Part shown: piece by piece, positions 22,707-33,512 of the stretch
How the letters are laid out: each line of letters begins with the position of its first letter
How positions within the stretch are numbered: the first letter of the stretch is position 1
Assembly (NCBI GenBank): GCA_002099365.1
Contig: MSED01000013.1
Coordinates: forward strand, 682,001 to 746,000
DNA length: 64,000 bases
Direction: 5' to 3'
Source of the DNA: Phialophora verrucosa
Taxonomy: Eukaryota > Ascomycota > Eurotiomycetes > Chaetothyriales > Herpotrichiellaceae
Notes under the pieces: generated by a model
Told to the model about the DNA's origin: nothing
What the model saw: the letters and a program-made list of their open reading frames with translations, nothing else
Databases searched by the model: none
Program-made: the position numbers and the translations under genes

Positions 22707-24155
22707 TCACACGTGGGGAAGGAAGTTGGTCCAATCGATGTTGACATATGCTGTCCCTTCCAAATTCCTCAGTTCGGCGAAGGCCTCCGCAAGGAGATAA
22801 AATCTCGCAAGGCCATATATTATAGCCAGTGGTGTTATCGTTGCGAACTCCCATGGCAACGGCATTTGCTTTGATTTTCTCTTGATTGTGGCAGTCCTTG
22901 ATGCTAGGCGCATCCTGTGTTGTGGCAAGGCCTTGCGGTTGAAAATTAACAAGTAAAGTGTCTTCCAGCGACCAAGGCGAGTCCAGGATGCTGCCGTCTC
23001 GAACACCCAGAAAGCTGCAGTGATTCCAAAGAGCAAAAGCGAGCTGATACGCCAAAGTAAGCGCTCGATGGAAGTGGGAAAGCTGAAGCTCCAGCCTGCG
23101 ACGTGGATAGCGGTGAAGAGCAGCGTTGCAAAGCAAAGAAAATATTCTTGAAAGCCGTAAGGATTCATGGGGAATCTGTCATTTGGGATACGCTGGATGG
23201 GTCTTTCGGCAGGAATGACGGGCATTTTCATGAACGGCTGGATGTTCACCGAATAACCAGGGCCGTTCTCATCCACAAAATCAAGTGGCGTCAAGCTCCA
23301 TTCTCGATTGAGCGTAATCTCGGCCAAGGTGTGAGAGGAGTGGATGTGGATGGGTATTTGGACATCTGCAGGCTTGTGGAGCCAGAAGCAGGAAGTCATG
23401 AGGGAGCAGACAACAATGGCAAGAGCATTGAGTTCTAGCGTTGTAATGGCCAGGTGTTGAATTGCTCGAGCAACGCATTGTATGATCAAATAGCTGATTT
23501 GGAAAGCAGTAACGACCTTGGTAAAAGTATCTTGTTTAGATTTGTCCCAGATCTCGCGGCGAGTGATAGCTGGGTAGTCGACGAATTTGTTGACGACGAG
23601 CCAGTGCAACTGTGTTGCATTAAGTGGGAAAGGTTCACCATCTCGGGCGTGTAACACAAATCCCCCCATATCTGCGAAGAACGCCTGTCGCATGTGCCAA
23701 TCCTCGTGGTTGTACGTCTTGAAAGCAACCACAGACTGTTTTGCCCGACTCCATTGGCCCGCGGCGTAGGTAAGAGGGAATTCTGGGCCCAAAATGCCCA
23801 GAGCCATCCATAGGAGACGCCGCCTCGTTCGAGTTGCAAAATTATCCTTAGGAGCTGGGACGTTGAGACACAACATGCTATATGTGCTGATGAAGATGGT
23901 CACAAGGGACGTCCAGAGAATGTCAAATGTCCCTCGGTAGTCCGGCTGGCTCACCCAAGACTTCACTCTTGTCGAGGACGTGAAAGTAGTAGTCGCGTTG
24001 GTAGCATTCGTATACTTAGCAACTGGTGCTAGGCTGGTACTGCTGCTGTAGGCCTGGCAGAGGGATGGGAGGAGGGCGAAGCTTATGAGGAACTGAAGCT
24101 GTGATGGCCCAGGCGATTGTCCCGTGAAATGCTTCTCAAGAGTCAATCTGGGCAT
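22707..24155 (-). CDS. polytopic membrane protein of a conserved fungal family, function unknown
   Basis: Single 482-aa open frame starting at an ATG. Residues 17-35 form a probable signal peptide. The lumenal N-terminus has N-glycosylation sequons (TNATNATT). TM helices are visible near 76-98, 112-130, 215-258, then in the segments GFQEYFLCFATLLFTAIHVA, ISSLLLFGITAAFWVFE and ITPLAIIYGLARFYLLAEA. The CFWLHKPADVQIPI motif after a helix near residue 257, and the NREIWDKSK-like loop before it, are shared by a family widespread in fungi whose members carry no assigned function. No enzymatic motif is seen. A GC-donor intron near the C-terminal basic loop cannot be excluded, but the frame is continuous without it. 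Confidence 0.8.
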   Translation of the reverse strand: MPRLTLEKHFTGQSPGPSQLQFLISFALLPSLCQAYSSSTSLAPVAKYTNATNATTTFTSSTRVKSWVSQPDYRGTFDILWTSLVTIFISTYSMLCLNVPAPKDNFATRTRRRLLWMALGILGPEFPLTYAAGQWSRAKQSVVAFKTYNHEDWHMRQAFFADMGGFVLHARDGEPFPLNATQLHWLVVNKFVDYPAITRREIWDKSKQDTFTKVVTAFQISYLIIQCVARAIQHLAITTLELNALAIVVCSLMTSCFWLHKPADVQIPIHIHSSHTLAEITLNREWSLTPLDFVDENGPGYSVNIQPFMKMPVIPAERPIQRIPNDRFPMNPYGFQEYFLCFATLLFTAIHVAGWSFSFPTSIERLLWRISSLLLFGITAAFWVFETAASWTRLGRWKTLYLLIFNRKALPQHRMRLASRTATIKRKSKQMPLPWEFATITPLAIIYGLARFYLLAEAFAELRNLEGTAYVNIDWTNFLPHV

Positions 24156-25070
24156 TTGAGACAGTTATGGGTATCTTCAACAGCGAAATCAGCTCACAGG
24201 TAGAAAGACATAAAGCAAGGGAAAGCGATGGTCGGGAAGCAACTGGACACCGCAGGAAACCAACTTCAAGGAAGGCACAGAAATGGGCAACCTGCCGTAA
24301 GCACAGGTAGTTTTAGCCATGCCCTCCCCGTGATCGTAGACCTGAGGTCGAAACAGTCGCCGTTCCTCTCAAGCAAGCAAACGAACCACTTCCAGCGACA
24401 TGCATAGCAAAGTAGGGCCAACGAGGGTCGAAACAGTCGCCGTTCCTCTCAAGCAAGCGAACGAACCACTTCCGGCGACATGCATAGCAAAGTAGGGCCG
24501 ACGAGGGTCGAAACAGTCAAAGCCACCAGTTCCTATGCCCAACCACGGCTGCTACCCTGAGTCATGGAGTCGCCACAGGCAAGCCACCGTCATATTCTTT
24601 GGAGAAGTCCTCCATACCCCGGAAGGAGACCCTGGCATACTGTTCAGCGTTTCCGAGTGCGAACGGCACGACGCGTGCCGATGTTGCCGGATATCTTGCC
24701 AGATCCCCGGCGCGAATCGCCAATTTCCCCAAGCAGACGCGATCGCTGTTTCACAGAGCATAAGGAGCCGCTGTAGATGCTGGTTGATTGCTGGGATGTG
24801 CTTGCTCTAAGCGCGTGGCTGAGACTCCAGACGAGTTTTGGAGTGGGTCAGCGCGGTGGGGGAGAGAACGCAGCATCAAGGAGTGCAGCGCAGCGCGTAA
24901 TCTTTGATGGTCCTACTGCAGCGGCTGCGACCTGCTCAAGAAGTCAACCCACCTGTTGGATCACATCTCTGCACACAAAGATGGTGCGCCCTCCCATTAT
25001 CTGAAGGTTCACGGTCGCACTTCCGCAGTTGACGTCTTGCCAAAGTTTCGATTCCCCAGAAATAACGACG
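24156..25070. other. intergenic region containing an 80-bp tandem repeat
   Basis: Divergent space between the membrane-protein gene and the hydrolase gene, so both promoters lie here. The tandem repeat at 24346-24518 is listed separately. No supported ORF. Confidence 0.65.
24346..24518. repeat. 80-bp direct tandem repeat, two full copies plus a 13-bp start of a third
   Basis: Units start at 24346, 24426 and 24506 with GGTCGAAACAGTC. The two full copies differ at three sites I could see, each a G in copy two that is A in copy one, and each preceded by C (CpG versus CpA). The repeat is non-coding. Confidence 0.9.
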
Positions 25071-26276
25071 ATGACGTTTCTCTCGGCAATCTTTCGACCC
25101 CTTCTCATCACGGCAGCCGCAGGCGCCGGTCTATATCTTGCTTTCCTCGGCCTCTTGACCATTCCCGCCCTACAAGACCACGCCATATACCTTCACGGGG
25201 TTACGTTGACTTGGTTTAAAGATGTGAACGTCCCAGAACAATGGGGTTTCCTGCGGAACCAGGTCACGCCCTTTCAGCTCAAGACCCGCGACGGCGAGAC
25301 TCTGCATGCCTGGCATGTCCTACCACTCGAGGCTTATCGGAAGAACGAGAAAGCATTAAGAGACGAGCCCGCAGGGCTTTGCCACAATATCACTAGCAGA
25401 CTCGGCTTCAAGCTACTCGCAGACGACCCGACAGCGCGACTGGTGATCTATTTCCATGGCGCAGGGGGAACTCTGGCATCGGGCTGGCGACCACAGAGCT
25501 ATCGGGCCTTGTCTGCCAGTGCGCAAAACGTACACATACTTGCCATTGACTACCGCGGCTTTGGTTCTAGCACGGGATGGCCATCAGAAGACGGCCTCTT
25601 GACTGATGCTCTTACTCTTGCCCATTTTGCCGTCAAAACTGCTGGCATTCCGCCCGAAAGGACTGTCATCTTTGCCCAATCTCTAGGCACCGCAGTCGGC
25701 ATTTCCCTCGCACACCATCTGGCTATGCAATCTCCACCCACTCTCTTCGCAGGCATGGTGCTTGTAGCTCCGTTTGCCAGCGTTGAGCTCCTAACACAGA
25801 CATACAGTATTGCTGGTACCATCCCTCTTCTAGCCCCCGTAGCCCGTTGGCCCAAGGCCCTCGCTTGGTTCAATACTTTCATCCTTTGCAAATGGCCTTC
25901 GCAGGATAAACTAGCCGAGCTCGTCCGTCATGCGGACAGCCTCAAACTCGGGGGGAGAACGAGCAAGTACGACATCACCATCATCCATGCAGAGGATGAC
26001 TATGACATTCCTTGGGTGCACTCGGATATTGTGTTCTGGCATGCAGTAAACGGCATACGAGAGCATGAAGATAGGTTGAGCTTTGACGATCTCGAAGCCC
26101 TGAAGGACAGGCAAAAGTCAAAGCTCGGAGCGGGTGGCTGGGAGGTTGAGTACAAAGGAAACGGTGGGATAGTGAGAGAGCAGATTGTGAAGCACGGTCT
26201 TCATGACCGGATTATGAGCTATCCAGTGGTTAGTCTGGCTGTCGCTCGTGCGTTTCACAGCCTGGATTCTGCATAG
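25071..26276 (+). CDS. alpha/beta hydrolase, ABHD12-like, membrane-anchored
   Basis: Single-exon 401-aa protein. The frame opens earlier with a TTG; the ATG at 25071 is preferred because it starts directly before a hydrophobic signal anchor (residues about 10-33). The alpha/beta-hydrolase core has the oxyanion motif HGAGG (129-133), IDYRGFGSSTG (159-169), the nucleophile elbow A-Q-S204-L-G, with Ala where GxSxG usually has Gly, and the acid in HAEDD (D309). The His is in KHGLHD (H375 or H378). The order and the HAEDD block match the ABHD12/ABHD13 family of lysophospholipid or monoacylglycerol lipases, mostly ER-anchored. Substrate is inferred from family only. It is divergent from the upstream membrane-protein gene. 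Confidence 0.88.
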   Translation: MTFLSAIFRPLLITAAAGAGLYLAFLGLLTIPALQDHAIYLHGVTLTWFKDVNVPEQWGFLRNQVTPFQLKTRDGETLHAWHVLPLEAYRKNEKALRDEPAGLCHNITSRLGFKLLADDPTARLVIYFHGAGGTLASGWRPQSYRALSASAQNVHILAIDYRGFGSSTGWPSEDGLLTDALTLAHFAVKTAGIPPERTVIFAQSLGTAVGISLAHHLAMQSPPTLFAGMVLVAPFASVELLTQTYSIAGTIPLLAPVARWPKALAWFNTFILCKWPSQDKLAELVRHADSLKLGGRTSKYDITIIHAEDDYDIPWVHSDIVFWHAVNGIREHEDRLSFDDLEALKDRQKSKLGAGGWEVEYKGNGGIVREQIVKHGLHDRIMSYPVVSLAVARAFHSLDSA

Positions 26277-27385
26277 GTGACCGACAGTTGAAACCCGCTT
26301 TTGCAACGAGTTCCTCTGGATTGGTTTTCGTTTCTTGTTCACCTTCGTTTACAAATCACGGTCGCGCCCAAGCTTTCCCAGGACCGTGGCATTTGATCGC
26401 TCTCAAGGTTCCCTCGAACAGGCCTTAACGAACTCAATTCAGGCTTTTGTGGTTTCACTCGAGATAGCTTGCGGCATGTATTTGATTAGATTGAATGTAA
26501 GTTGACGACATCCCGTCGCCGCTTTATTGACACGGTCCAAATTCGGCATCACGAGGCACGTAAGTGGCGCAGGATAATGCCCGACGGTGAAAGACTCGCC
26601 GGTGACTCGGTAACGACTAATCAATAATCCAACCTGCTATCAGTACCGAAACAAACCCTTCTTGTCCCTCCTGCCCTTACTGCCATCCAGGCTCCCGTGG
26701 CCTCCTCCCTGCGTACGACATCCGCCAATGACTTCCCTAAGTGGATGCTCAATTGGTTAGCCTACAGATTTGAGCGGAGCTATCGTTTTCTTCCGCATTC
26801 GGACGTTGCTCACTTGCCACTTCGGATGGTTGATACAACCAGAACACCACAACCGTCAAAACTTATGCTCTCAAACGGTTCCCGCACGTATGCTGCCGCT
26901 CACCGCAGCCAACCAAGTTCGGGGAGATGATTCAGCCTGTGTTGCCTGACGAGACTCGGTTATGGAATATCCCACTGCGTAGTCATTCGTTCCATGGGCT
27001 ACTGCACCTAGCACGGCCTTGACGATCTTATTACTTAGCATTCGGCTGCCAGATTTTTCGAGTATGTCAACATTAGCCGTTGGCGAACCGTGGCATCGTT
27101 GTTGACATGTTGATTTGATGTTTCAAGAAATCGTGTGGCTTGGTACACTTTGTCAGCGGCAAGGTATTTCACCTCCACTGATGGCTTCATGCATTGCCTA
27201 CGTACGCCAATGAAGCCTCGCATTGCAATATCGATGCAAAAGGGCGTCACAAGAGGCCGACGTACTTAATGCCTCGATGGCCGAATGCTGTGTTCAACCA
27301 AGCTGAACATCTCCCATCTCCCATCTCTTCCTCGACACACGAGACTCATCCAAGCACGCATTAATCACCCACCCTTCGTTGAAAC
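26277..27385. other. intergenic
   Basis: 1.1 kb between two plus-strand genes. No coding frame with family features. A TCTCCCATC direct repeat with CT-rich sequence lies just before the ADH start (27308-27325), as in many fungal core promoters. Confidence 0.6.
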
Positions 27386-28619
27386 ATGGCACAAACATTC
27401 GTCATGCGCGGCGTGGAGGGCAAGGTGAAGAAGACCCCAGCTGAGACTCCCGAACTCAAGCCCAACGAAGTCCTCGTCAAGATAACCCACAGTGGCCTCT
27501 GTGGTACCGACCTATTCTTCATCGATCCCGGCTGTGCCCTAGGTCATGAAGGCGTTGGCACTATCGAGAAAGTCGGCAACGCAGTGACGATCCACAAAGT
27601 GGGCGATCGAGTCGGCGGGGGGTACCTGAGAAGCGTAAGTTCGGCCACCTCCCTGGTGTGGCGCTCTCTACGAGGGGGATTGAAACTCACACGGCTTTCA
27701 GAGCTGTGGCCATTGCAATTACTGCCTCAGTGGCAGAGACACAATGTGCTACAACCGCGACATTTACGGCTTTACCGGTCACAGCAACGGCACTTTCTCG
27801 ACTTACTACGTCGCGACCGAGGGCTACGTATACAAGATCCCGGAGTCCATGTCCTCGGAGATAGCTGCGCCGCTCCAATGCGCCGGTGCGACCGTCTACT
27901 CCGCATTGAAGACATATTATCAGCCAGGGATGCGTGTCGGCGTGCTCGGTATCGGTGGACTAGGTCATCTGGCGATTCAATTCGCGGCGAAATTGGGCGC
28001 CTCGGTCACGGTTTTCAGCACGAGCCCCAGCAAAGAGAAGGAAGCAAGGGGATTCGGAGCGTCGGAGTTTGTGGTCCTAGGCCAGGAGGACAAGCTCGAA
28101 GCGCCGGTTGACCTTCTCCTGATCACCGCGCACAAGGCTCCAGACTGGAAAACGTAAGCCGTGACAACCACCTCCTCCCAGGGGAAGCGAGAAGGGAAAC
28201 GGAGCAGCAGCAACAGTGTCTAACCACGACTACAGGTTCATGAGCGAGAAAGTGGTCGCAAGAGGTGCTCCGATCGCTGTCCTCGGCGCAATCGGCGACT
28301 CCCTCCAAGTCCCGTAAGTTGTTCTCTTCCGGCTTCAATACCTTCTAGGCCCGCAGGTCTAGCCTTGTGCTCCCATTGGCTTGGCACTCACGGTCGGGTC
28401 TTCCCATCCAGGTTTCTACCCTACTTCTTCAACTGCTACAATCTAGTGACCAACCTTGTGGCGTCGCGCTCGACGCACGCCGAAATGCTCGCCTTTGCCG
28501 CTCAACACGATGTGAAGCCCCTGATTGAGGAGTTCCACATGGACGAAGAAGGTGTCGCCGAGGCGATTAACAAGCTTCAAAGCGGCAAGATCAGATACAG
28601 GGCTGTTCTGAAGGTCTGA
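27386..28619 (+). CDS. zinc-dependent alcohol dehydrogenase (MDR, CAD/ADH6-like)
   Basis: Predicted 328-aa cytosolic oxidoreductase from four exons: 27386-27634, 27702-28153, 28236-28313, 28412-28619. Catalytic zinc ligands fit C39 (SGLCGTD), H54 with E55 (GHEG) and C143 (PLQCAG). Structural zinc is held by C85, C88, C91 and C99 (CGHCNYC then C). The Rossmann nucleotide-binding turn is GIGGLG (166-171), and the VFSTSPSK strand end favours NADPH. The architecture matches cinnamyl-alcohol-dehydrogenase-type enzymes that reduce aldehydes. The protein is a little shorter than the usual 350-360 aa, chiefly because the segment after the coenzyme domain is compact. No neighbouring pathway gene indicates a specific substrate. 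Confidence 0.93.
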
Positions 28620-29247
28620 GCCGCTACCTAACAGACTCGTACTTGAGGTGCGAAGGCGTACCAGTTGTGTTCATTGGCTGCGACAAGACTCGATGTCGCC
28701 GACGGGTGGAACAGATAGCAAGTGACTTAACCATCCACTCACTCAATAGTCGGCAAACCCCTGATATCATGCGTTGCTTAACAAGTCACTTTCTCCTAAT
28801 ACCCCTTACACAGAACTAGATCCCAGCGGAACGGCGGCGGTAATGAACTCAGTCGCTCTCAAGCCATACTTGGGACGGCCCTCTACACCCCAGCCTGAAA
28901 GTTGTTTACTCGATCCACCAAACCCCCAAGTGAGACAGGTACATGCCCGTGGGTGTCTCACGCTTCATGCCTGACGAATTTCAACGAGGCCACAGGATGG
29001 GAGCGCCACGCTCGGAGTGTGGTGCGCCCCAACCAAGCCTTTGGACGCTCAGAATGTGGTCATGATGACCACTCCTCCCTCCCTTGCAAGTCGCCGTGAA
29101 AGAGGTTCCCTGACCTGCAGATGATTCCTGGAGGTTCCCACTGTAGAGTCATATGGACAAACAGCAGCCAAGACGCGATTGGTCCCGTCCGGGTCTACTA
29201 TGACATTGGAAACGCCGTCCTACAGCCTCTGTAGTGGCCTCGATCTG
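28620..29247. other. convergent intergenic region
   Basis: 628 bp between the ADH stop and the stop of the minus-strand His/Gln-rich protein gene. No gene seen. Confidence 0.6.
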
Positions 29248-30093
29248 TCAAGGGCTGGCGAAGTATTCCGGCGGCTTGCCCAAATGCTGCTCCTGCTGCT
29301 CCTGCTCCTGCTGCTGCTGCTGGTGATGGTGATGGTGATGGTTCACCGGACTCGTTTCGCCATCATTCCCACCACCACCAATGCCGCCAACACCCATACC
29401 GACATTAGGCAAGCTCTTACTCCTCCCATGGAACGCGGCCAAGATATCGTCCTTGTCGGCCTCGACATCCGGATCCCGCTGACTAGGCCGCTGCCTCCTC
29501 TTCATCCGGACCCTCTCCCTGGCGAACCTCAACTGGTCCAGCGTGCCCTTGAGACGCTCCCTCTCCCTCTCCCTCTCAGAGCAATCCTCGTCGTCGGTGG
29601 TCGCGGTGGCCACCGCCATCGTCATCGCCATCATATTCGAGTCCGCCTCGTCAATCAGACCATCCAGCTCCTTCTCCTCGGCCTCGAGCTTCCTCAGCCG
29701 CTGGCACTCCTCCTCCCACCAGAACAGCATGCCCACCAGATCTTTCTGCCTATTCAGGTTCAACAGCGCGAGCTGATGCGGGAACCGCGGGCCGATCTGG
29801 AACGTGTCGACGCTGCCGCCGTCCTCGTCGCGCAGGATGCCGTGTTTCTTCAGCTTGGCGTGCACCTTCTTGGAGACGCTCTCGGAGTCGACGATCCCCG
29901 CGACGTAGAAGGACCGTTTGTCCAGGGCGTACGGATCCGCCGACGCGATCTGGTGCATGTAGCACATGTCGCGGCGGTAGCCGGTCAGGTCGACGTGGTG
30001 GGAGGGAGTCGGGTCGGCGAAAAAGTTGGGCACCGCGGCGTTGGCGAAGCGCGTGAAGGAGAAGCCGAGCGAGCCGTTGCGTTTGCGATACAT
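29248..30093 (-). CDS. conserved hypothetical protein with coiled coil and C-terminal His6-Gln5 run
   Basis: 281 aa from the ATG at 30093. The frame stays open further upstream, with in-frame ATGs such as 30362, but MYRKRNGSLGFSFTRF is the more natural start. The N-terminal ~120 residues look folded (DMCYMHQIASADPYALDKRS, DTFQIGPRFPHQLALLNL). A charged helical region with coiled-coil character follows (EEECQRLRKLEAEEKELDGL), then a second run with RERERERL. The C-terminus has a glycine-rich linker, a natural run of six His (252-257, alternating CAC/CAT codons) and five Gln (258-262), then EQEQQEQ. No known domain or function is recognised. The homopolymer tract may vary in length between strains. 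Confidence 0.7.
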   Translation of the reverse strand: MYRKRNGSLGFSFTRFANAAVPNFFADPTPSHHVDLTGYRRDMCYMHQIASADPYALDKRSFYVAGIVDSESVSKKVHAKLKKHGILRDEDGGSVDTFQIGPRFPHQLALLNLNRQKDLVGMLFWWEEECQRLRKLEAEEKELDGLIDEADSNMMAMTMAVATATTDDEDCSERERERERLKGTLDQLRFARERVRMKRRQRPSQRDPDVEADKDDILAAFHGRSKSLPNVGMGVGGIGGGGNDGETSPVNHHHHHHQQQQQEQEQQEQHLGKPPEYFASP

Positions 30094-31119
30094 TCTCTGA
30101 TGTTGTTGTTGCTGCTGCTGGGGTGGGAAAGGGCGCAGGCCCGGGGAAGGTCCCCTTGACAGACAGTTGCGAACACCTACGGACTGATTATGGCTGTGAG
30201 GGTTACAGACGAGACGCACAGACAGTTTCTTCGAAGCACACAACTCAGCAGAGCAGAGGAGCTCGGATCGCATAACTGTTCGCGACGAGGTCGTGGTGCA
30301 TTTCCGCTCGGAGGCGGGATGCAGCGGGCGAGGCGAGGGGTGGCTACGATCGCTCCGCACCATGTCGGCCCTACTGTAAACCACAGACACCTTGCATCAT
30401 CATCATATGGTGGGAAGTACAATTGACGCGGTAGGAACCGTCGGCCGCAGCGGAATATAACAGTGGTTGATCGAGCACGTTCTCTCACATGAGGATCTCA
30501 TTGGTCGCTTCTGGCCAGGTCGAGCAGCGGTTCGATTGGCAATAGGAACGCGAGGCCGGTATTGGGCCCAAAAGGCAACGTAGCCATCCGTACTTGAATC
30601 CTGCGACATGGAAAGACCAAAGGTAGTAATAAATAAACAACTGTGCTGTCGTAGGTTGAAACGATGTCGCCGAAACGACGCCTCGAGCTCTGAAAACCCC
30701 GCGTCGCCGCAAATCACGAGCTCTGATTCGCGGAACGCAGTCACGGTCGTCCGTAGGGGAGAGGGCACACTTCCAGAGGCTGACTTCAGCCGGAAATACA
30801 GGAAGAGAGGACACTCTACTCGCATACTGACTTCACCCGAGGTGAAATGTCAACGGGAGGAGCGCAGATGAGGTTCTGACATGATGGCTATCAACGGCTG
30901 AATAGTACCATACGCCTCTTTCCTGCTCATGCCTCGTAGCCCTCATCTGTAATGGTCGGTATTAAGATAAATCGGCTTTCCCACCATGACAAAGATGAAA
31001 AGAAGAGAGTAGAGATGATTACCCAGTCCAATCCAGTCCTCGCATGTGTGATTCCTGCAAATATTCCGGGCCGCTCGCAGTAACGCCTCGTGAGGGAAGA
31101 ATCCCGACGCATGCGTGGC
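30094..31119. other. intergenic
   Basis: About 1 kb between the His/Gln-rich protein start and the trehalose phosphorylase stop. Contains the promoter of the former. ORFs at 30403-30825 lack any family feature. Confidence 0.6.
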
Positions 31120-33512
31120 TCATGTCGAAAGATGTCGTGGCAGGCGTGGCTCCCCGTCCTTATACGGCTCGCCAGCCTCTTCCCTCGCCATATCATTAAT
31201 CCACTTTTCATTCGGCTTCAGTGATTGTCCCCCAGCGACCTTCGACGCCATGTACATCCAGCTGAGGGCATTTCCAACTGTGTGCACTTCATCGCTGACA
31301 TGCGTCCTTGCGTATTCGCTCATCCGGTTGTACAGATCCTTGTCCGTGACAAGGTTGTACAAGTGCTTGGCGACGGATTCATGGTCTCCTCTTGAGACGA
31401 GGTAACCGCTCTTCCCGTCTTCAACTTGAAGTGGGATACCTCCAGCAATGGTGGCGATGATTGGTTTGCCCTGTGGCTACGTCAGCACATTCGCCAGCAC
31501 GCCTAGGGTAACACTCACCTTGTGCAATGCTTCGGAGACCTTGACCTCAAAGCCCTCTCTGGTCGACAGTTGGAATGCCACGGTGCACAAGGACAAGATA
31601 GCGTTCAGGATCTGATCACTCGGTCCGAGTCTGACCACTACAATGTCCTCCACCAAGTCGGGATAATTCTTCAGGATCAGCGCCATCGTCTCGTCGTAGA
31701 TTAAAGTGGCATCGGGATCGTCGATAGAACCGTGCCCACAGATCACCAGCTGCTGTACTTGTTCTTGGGGCCTGTCTCTCACCATTTCTCGGAATCTGGC
31801 ATAACTCTTGATGACGTCGGGAATGCCTTTGGACGGATCGAAGCGTGCCACTTGTGTGAAATATCCTCGATCTGGATAGGCGAGCTGGGGTAGGTTTTGG
31901 CTCTGGCAGACCTGTCGGAGGATATGTAAATAGTACTGCAGATCCCATTCGGCCATTGGTTTGTTGAGACCGTCAAGCCTGCGATTGTGATTAGCTCCTC
32001 AATCGGCCTTGGGTCTCTGTCCAACACTCACCAGTCCGTAGTCGCGGGGAGCCAGCCAAGGGTTTCCTTGCGTACATCAGGCGGGACGAACGATCTAACT
32101 GGGTGGCTGAGGAAGACGTCTGCGTGCCGGATACTCGACCACATATTTTTCCATACGTGCTGGGCCGCGCTGCCATCATTCAATACCAGGTCATCTCTGA
32201 CTTCGATATGGCTTCGGAAAATGATGGGTCGGTCCGGTGCGATTCTTTTGGCAATCGGGATGAGTTCTGGCATCTGAGGGTCGTCGATGATGATCACATC
32301 CGCACCGCCGTCCTGAGGCGCACTGAGTGGACCCGAGTCTCTCACCCAGTAGCGTTCGGCGTTATCAACGATCCACTCCTTTATTTTTCCAAGCTGCTCG
32401 TCAGTCGCGCGGACCTCGGGGGGCACCACACCTTGTAGGATATTGTGGTTTGTTTTGGTGATTCGGAAGACATCAGGTCTCGGCTTTGGTACAAACCTGC
32501 GAAGTGGTCAGTCTGTACACATTCTGTCGCCAGTGAGCACCACGCACCACTCGACATTCACCCCTTGGAGTCTCAGGAACCGGAGCAACGCGTGGCGCAT
32601 CAGAGCCACTCCGCCGCCTTGGGGGGTGGCGCTGAAGAAGACAACTCTGAGCTTCCGGGCGACCACATCCTTGATGTACTTCTGCGCGGCTCTCCACGTG
32701 GGCTCTCTAACAGAATTCTGGTAGTCGTCCAATGTAACCAGATGTATCAGACCACCCAGGTCGACTTGGACTTCGTTCTGGAAGCTGATGGACAAACGAG
32801 GTTGTTTCGTCGGAGCGTAAAGTCTACACAGGTCAGACTTGGAGCATCACGGGGACCAGCCGGAACTCACGCCAGACACTTTCGAGCTGCCGAGTCGGCA
32901 GTTTCATCCACTCTCTGCGGTACTTCTTCCTTCCCCGGCCGTAGCAGACGGTTTGACGTTACCACCATAGGGACAACATCCAATTCAGACCACAGTCTCG
33001 AGCAGAGAGTCGGGCTCTGCCCGTCGAGCTCCGCGATAACTCCGGCACCCAGAATCTTGCACACGTGTTCTTTTCTATAGCGGTCGAGTTCGGCAACGAC
33101 ATGATCTGCAACCCAATCGCTATTTCCATTCTTGATGAGCTCCTCCTCTTCTTCTAGGGACACACGTTGTACAGAGAAGTCTATGCCGTAGGTACCGTCA
33201 TGGATGGCAATTCCAATCTTGAGACATCGATCGCTTTCTCGTTCAATTGCGAGACCGGCCCAGAATTCCTATGATGGGGTTAACGCTGTCCCGAGAGAGG
33301 GGTAGGGGTGAAGGTCATCATCAAGCGCATTGGGCATGTGAGGGTGTCGGACGAAGCGGATCGAAGGGGGGAACACTCACACTGATGCTGGTCCCGATCT
33401 CGACATGATCGGGAAGCTTTATACTTGCCCGCCGATACTGGGAATGGTGTGCCTGGAAGTCATGGTGAACCTCTTTGCTAACACTCTGTCTCCGCCCTCC
33501 AGGGTCGCCCAT
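31120..33512 (-). CDS. ccg-9: trehalose phosphorylase (retaining, GT4 type)
   Basis: Predicted 693-aa cytosolic enzyme from six exons: 33512-33381, 33268-32871, 32823-32548, 32496-32032, 31978-31519, 31470-31120. It phosphorolyses trehalose to glucose and alpha-glucose-1-phosphate (reversible). The N-terminal domain carries WAGLAIERESDRCLKIGIAI and the GT-B entry FFSATPQGGGVALMRHALLR, then VEWFVPKPRPDVFRITKTNH and NILQGVVPPE. The C-terminal GT-B domain has YFTQVARFDPSKGIPDVI, LVICGHGSIDDPD and the E-x7-E motif in REGFEVKVSEALHKG (E565, E573), followed by PIIATIAGGIPLQVEDG. The third intron (32497-32547) splits a Trp codon and restores VEW-FVPKP. This family includes Neurospora CCG-9, a clock-controlled trehalose enzyme; the symbol is given by orthology. 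Length fits the family (about 700-740). Confidence 0.92.

Noticed and set aside
24346..24518. CRISPR-like array
   Set aside because: The 80-bp units are directly adjacent without spacers and the genome is eukaryotic.
29179..30159. 326-codon plus-strand open frame with Leu runs
   Set aside because: It is the antisense shadow of the His/Gln-rich protein; the Leu tract mirrors the Gln codons.
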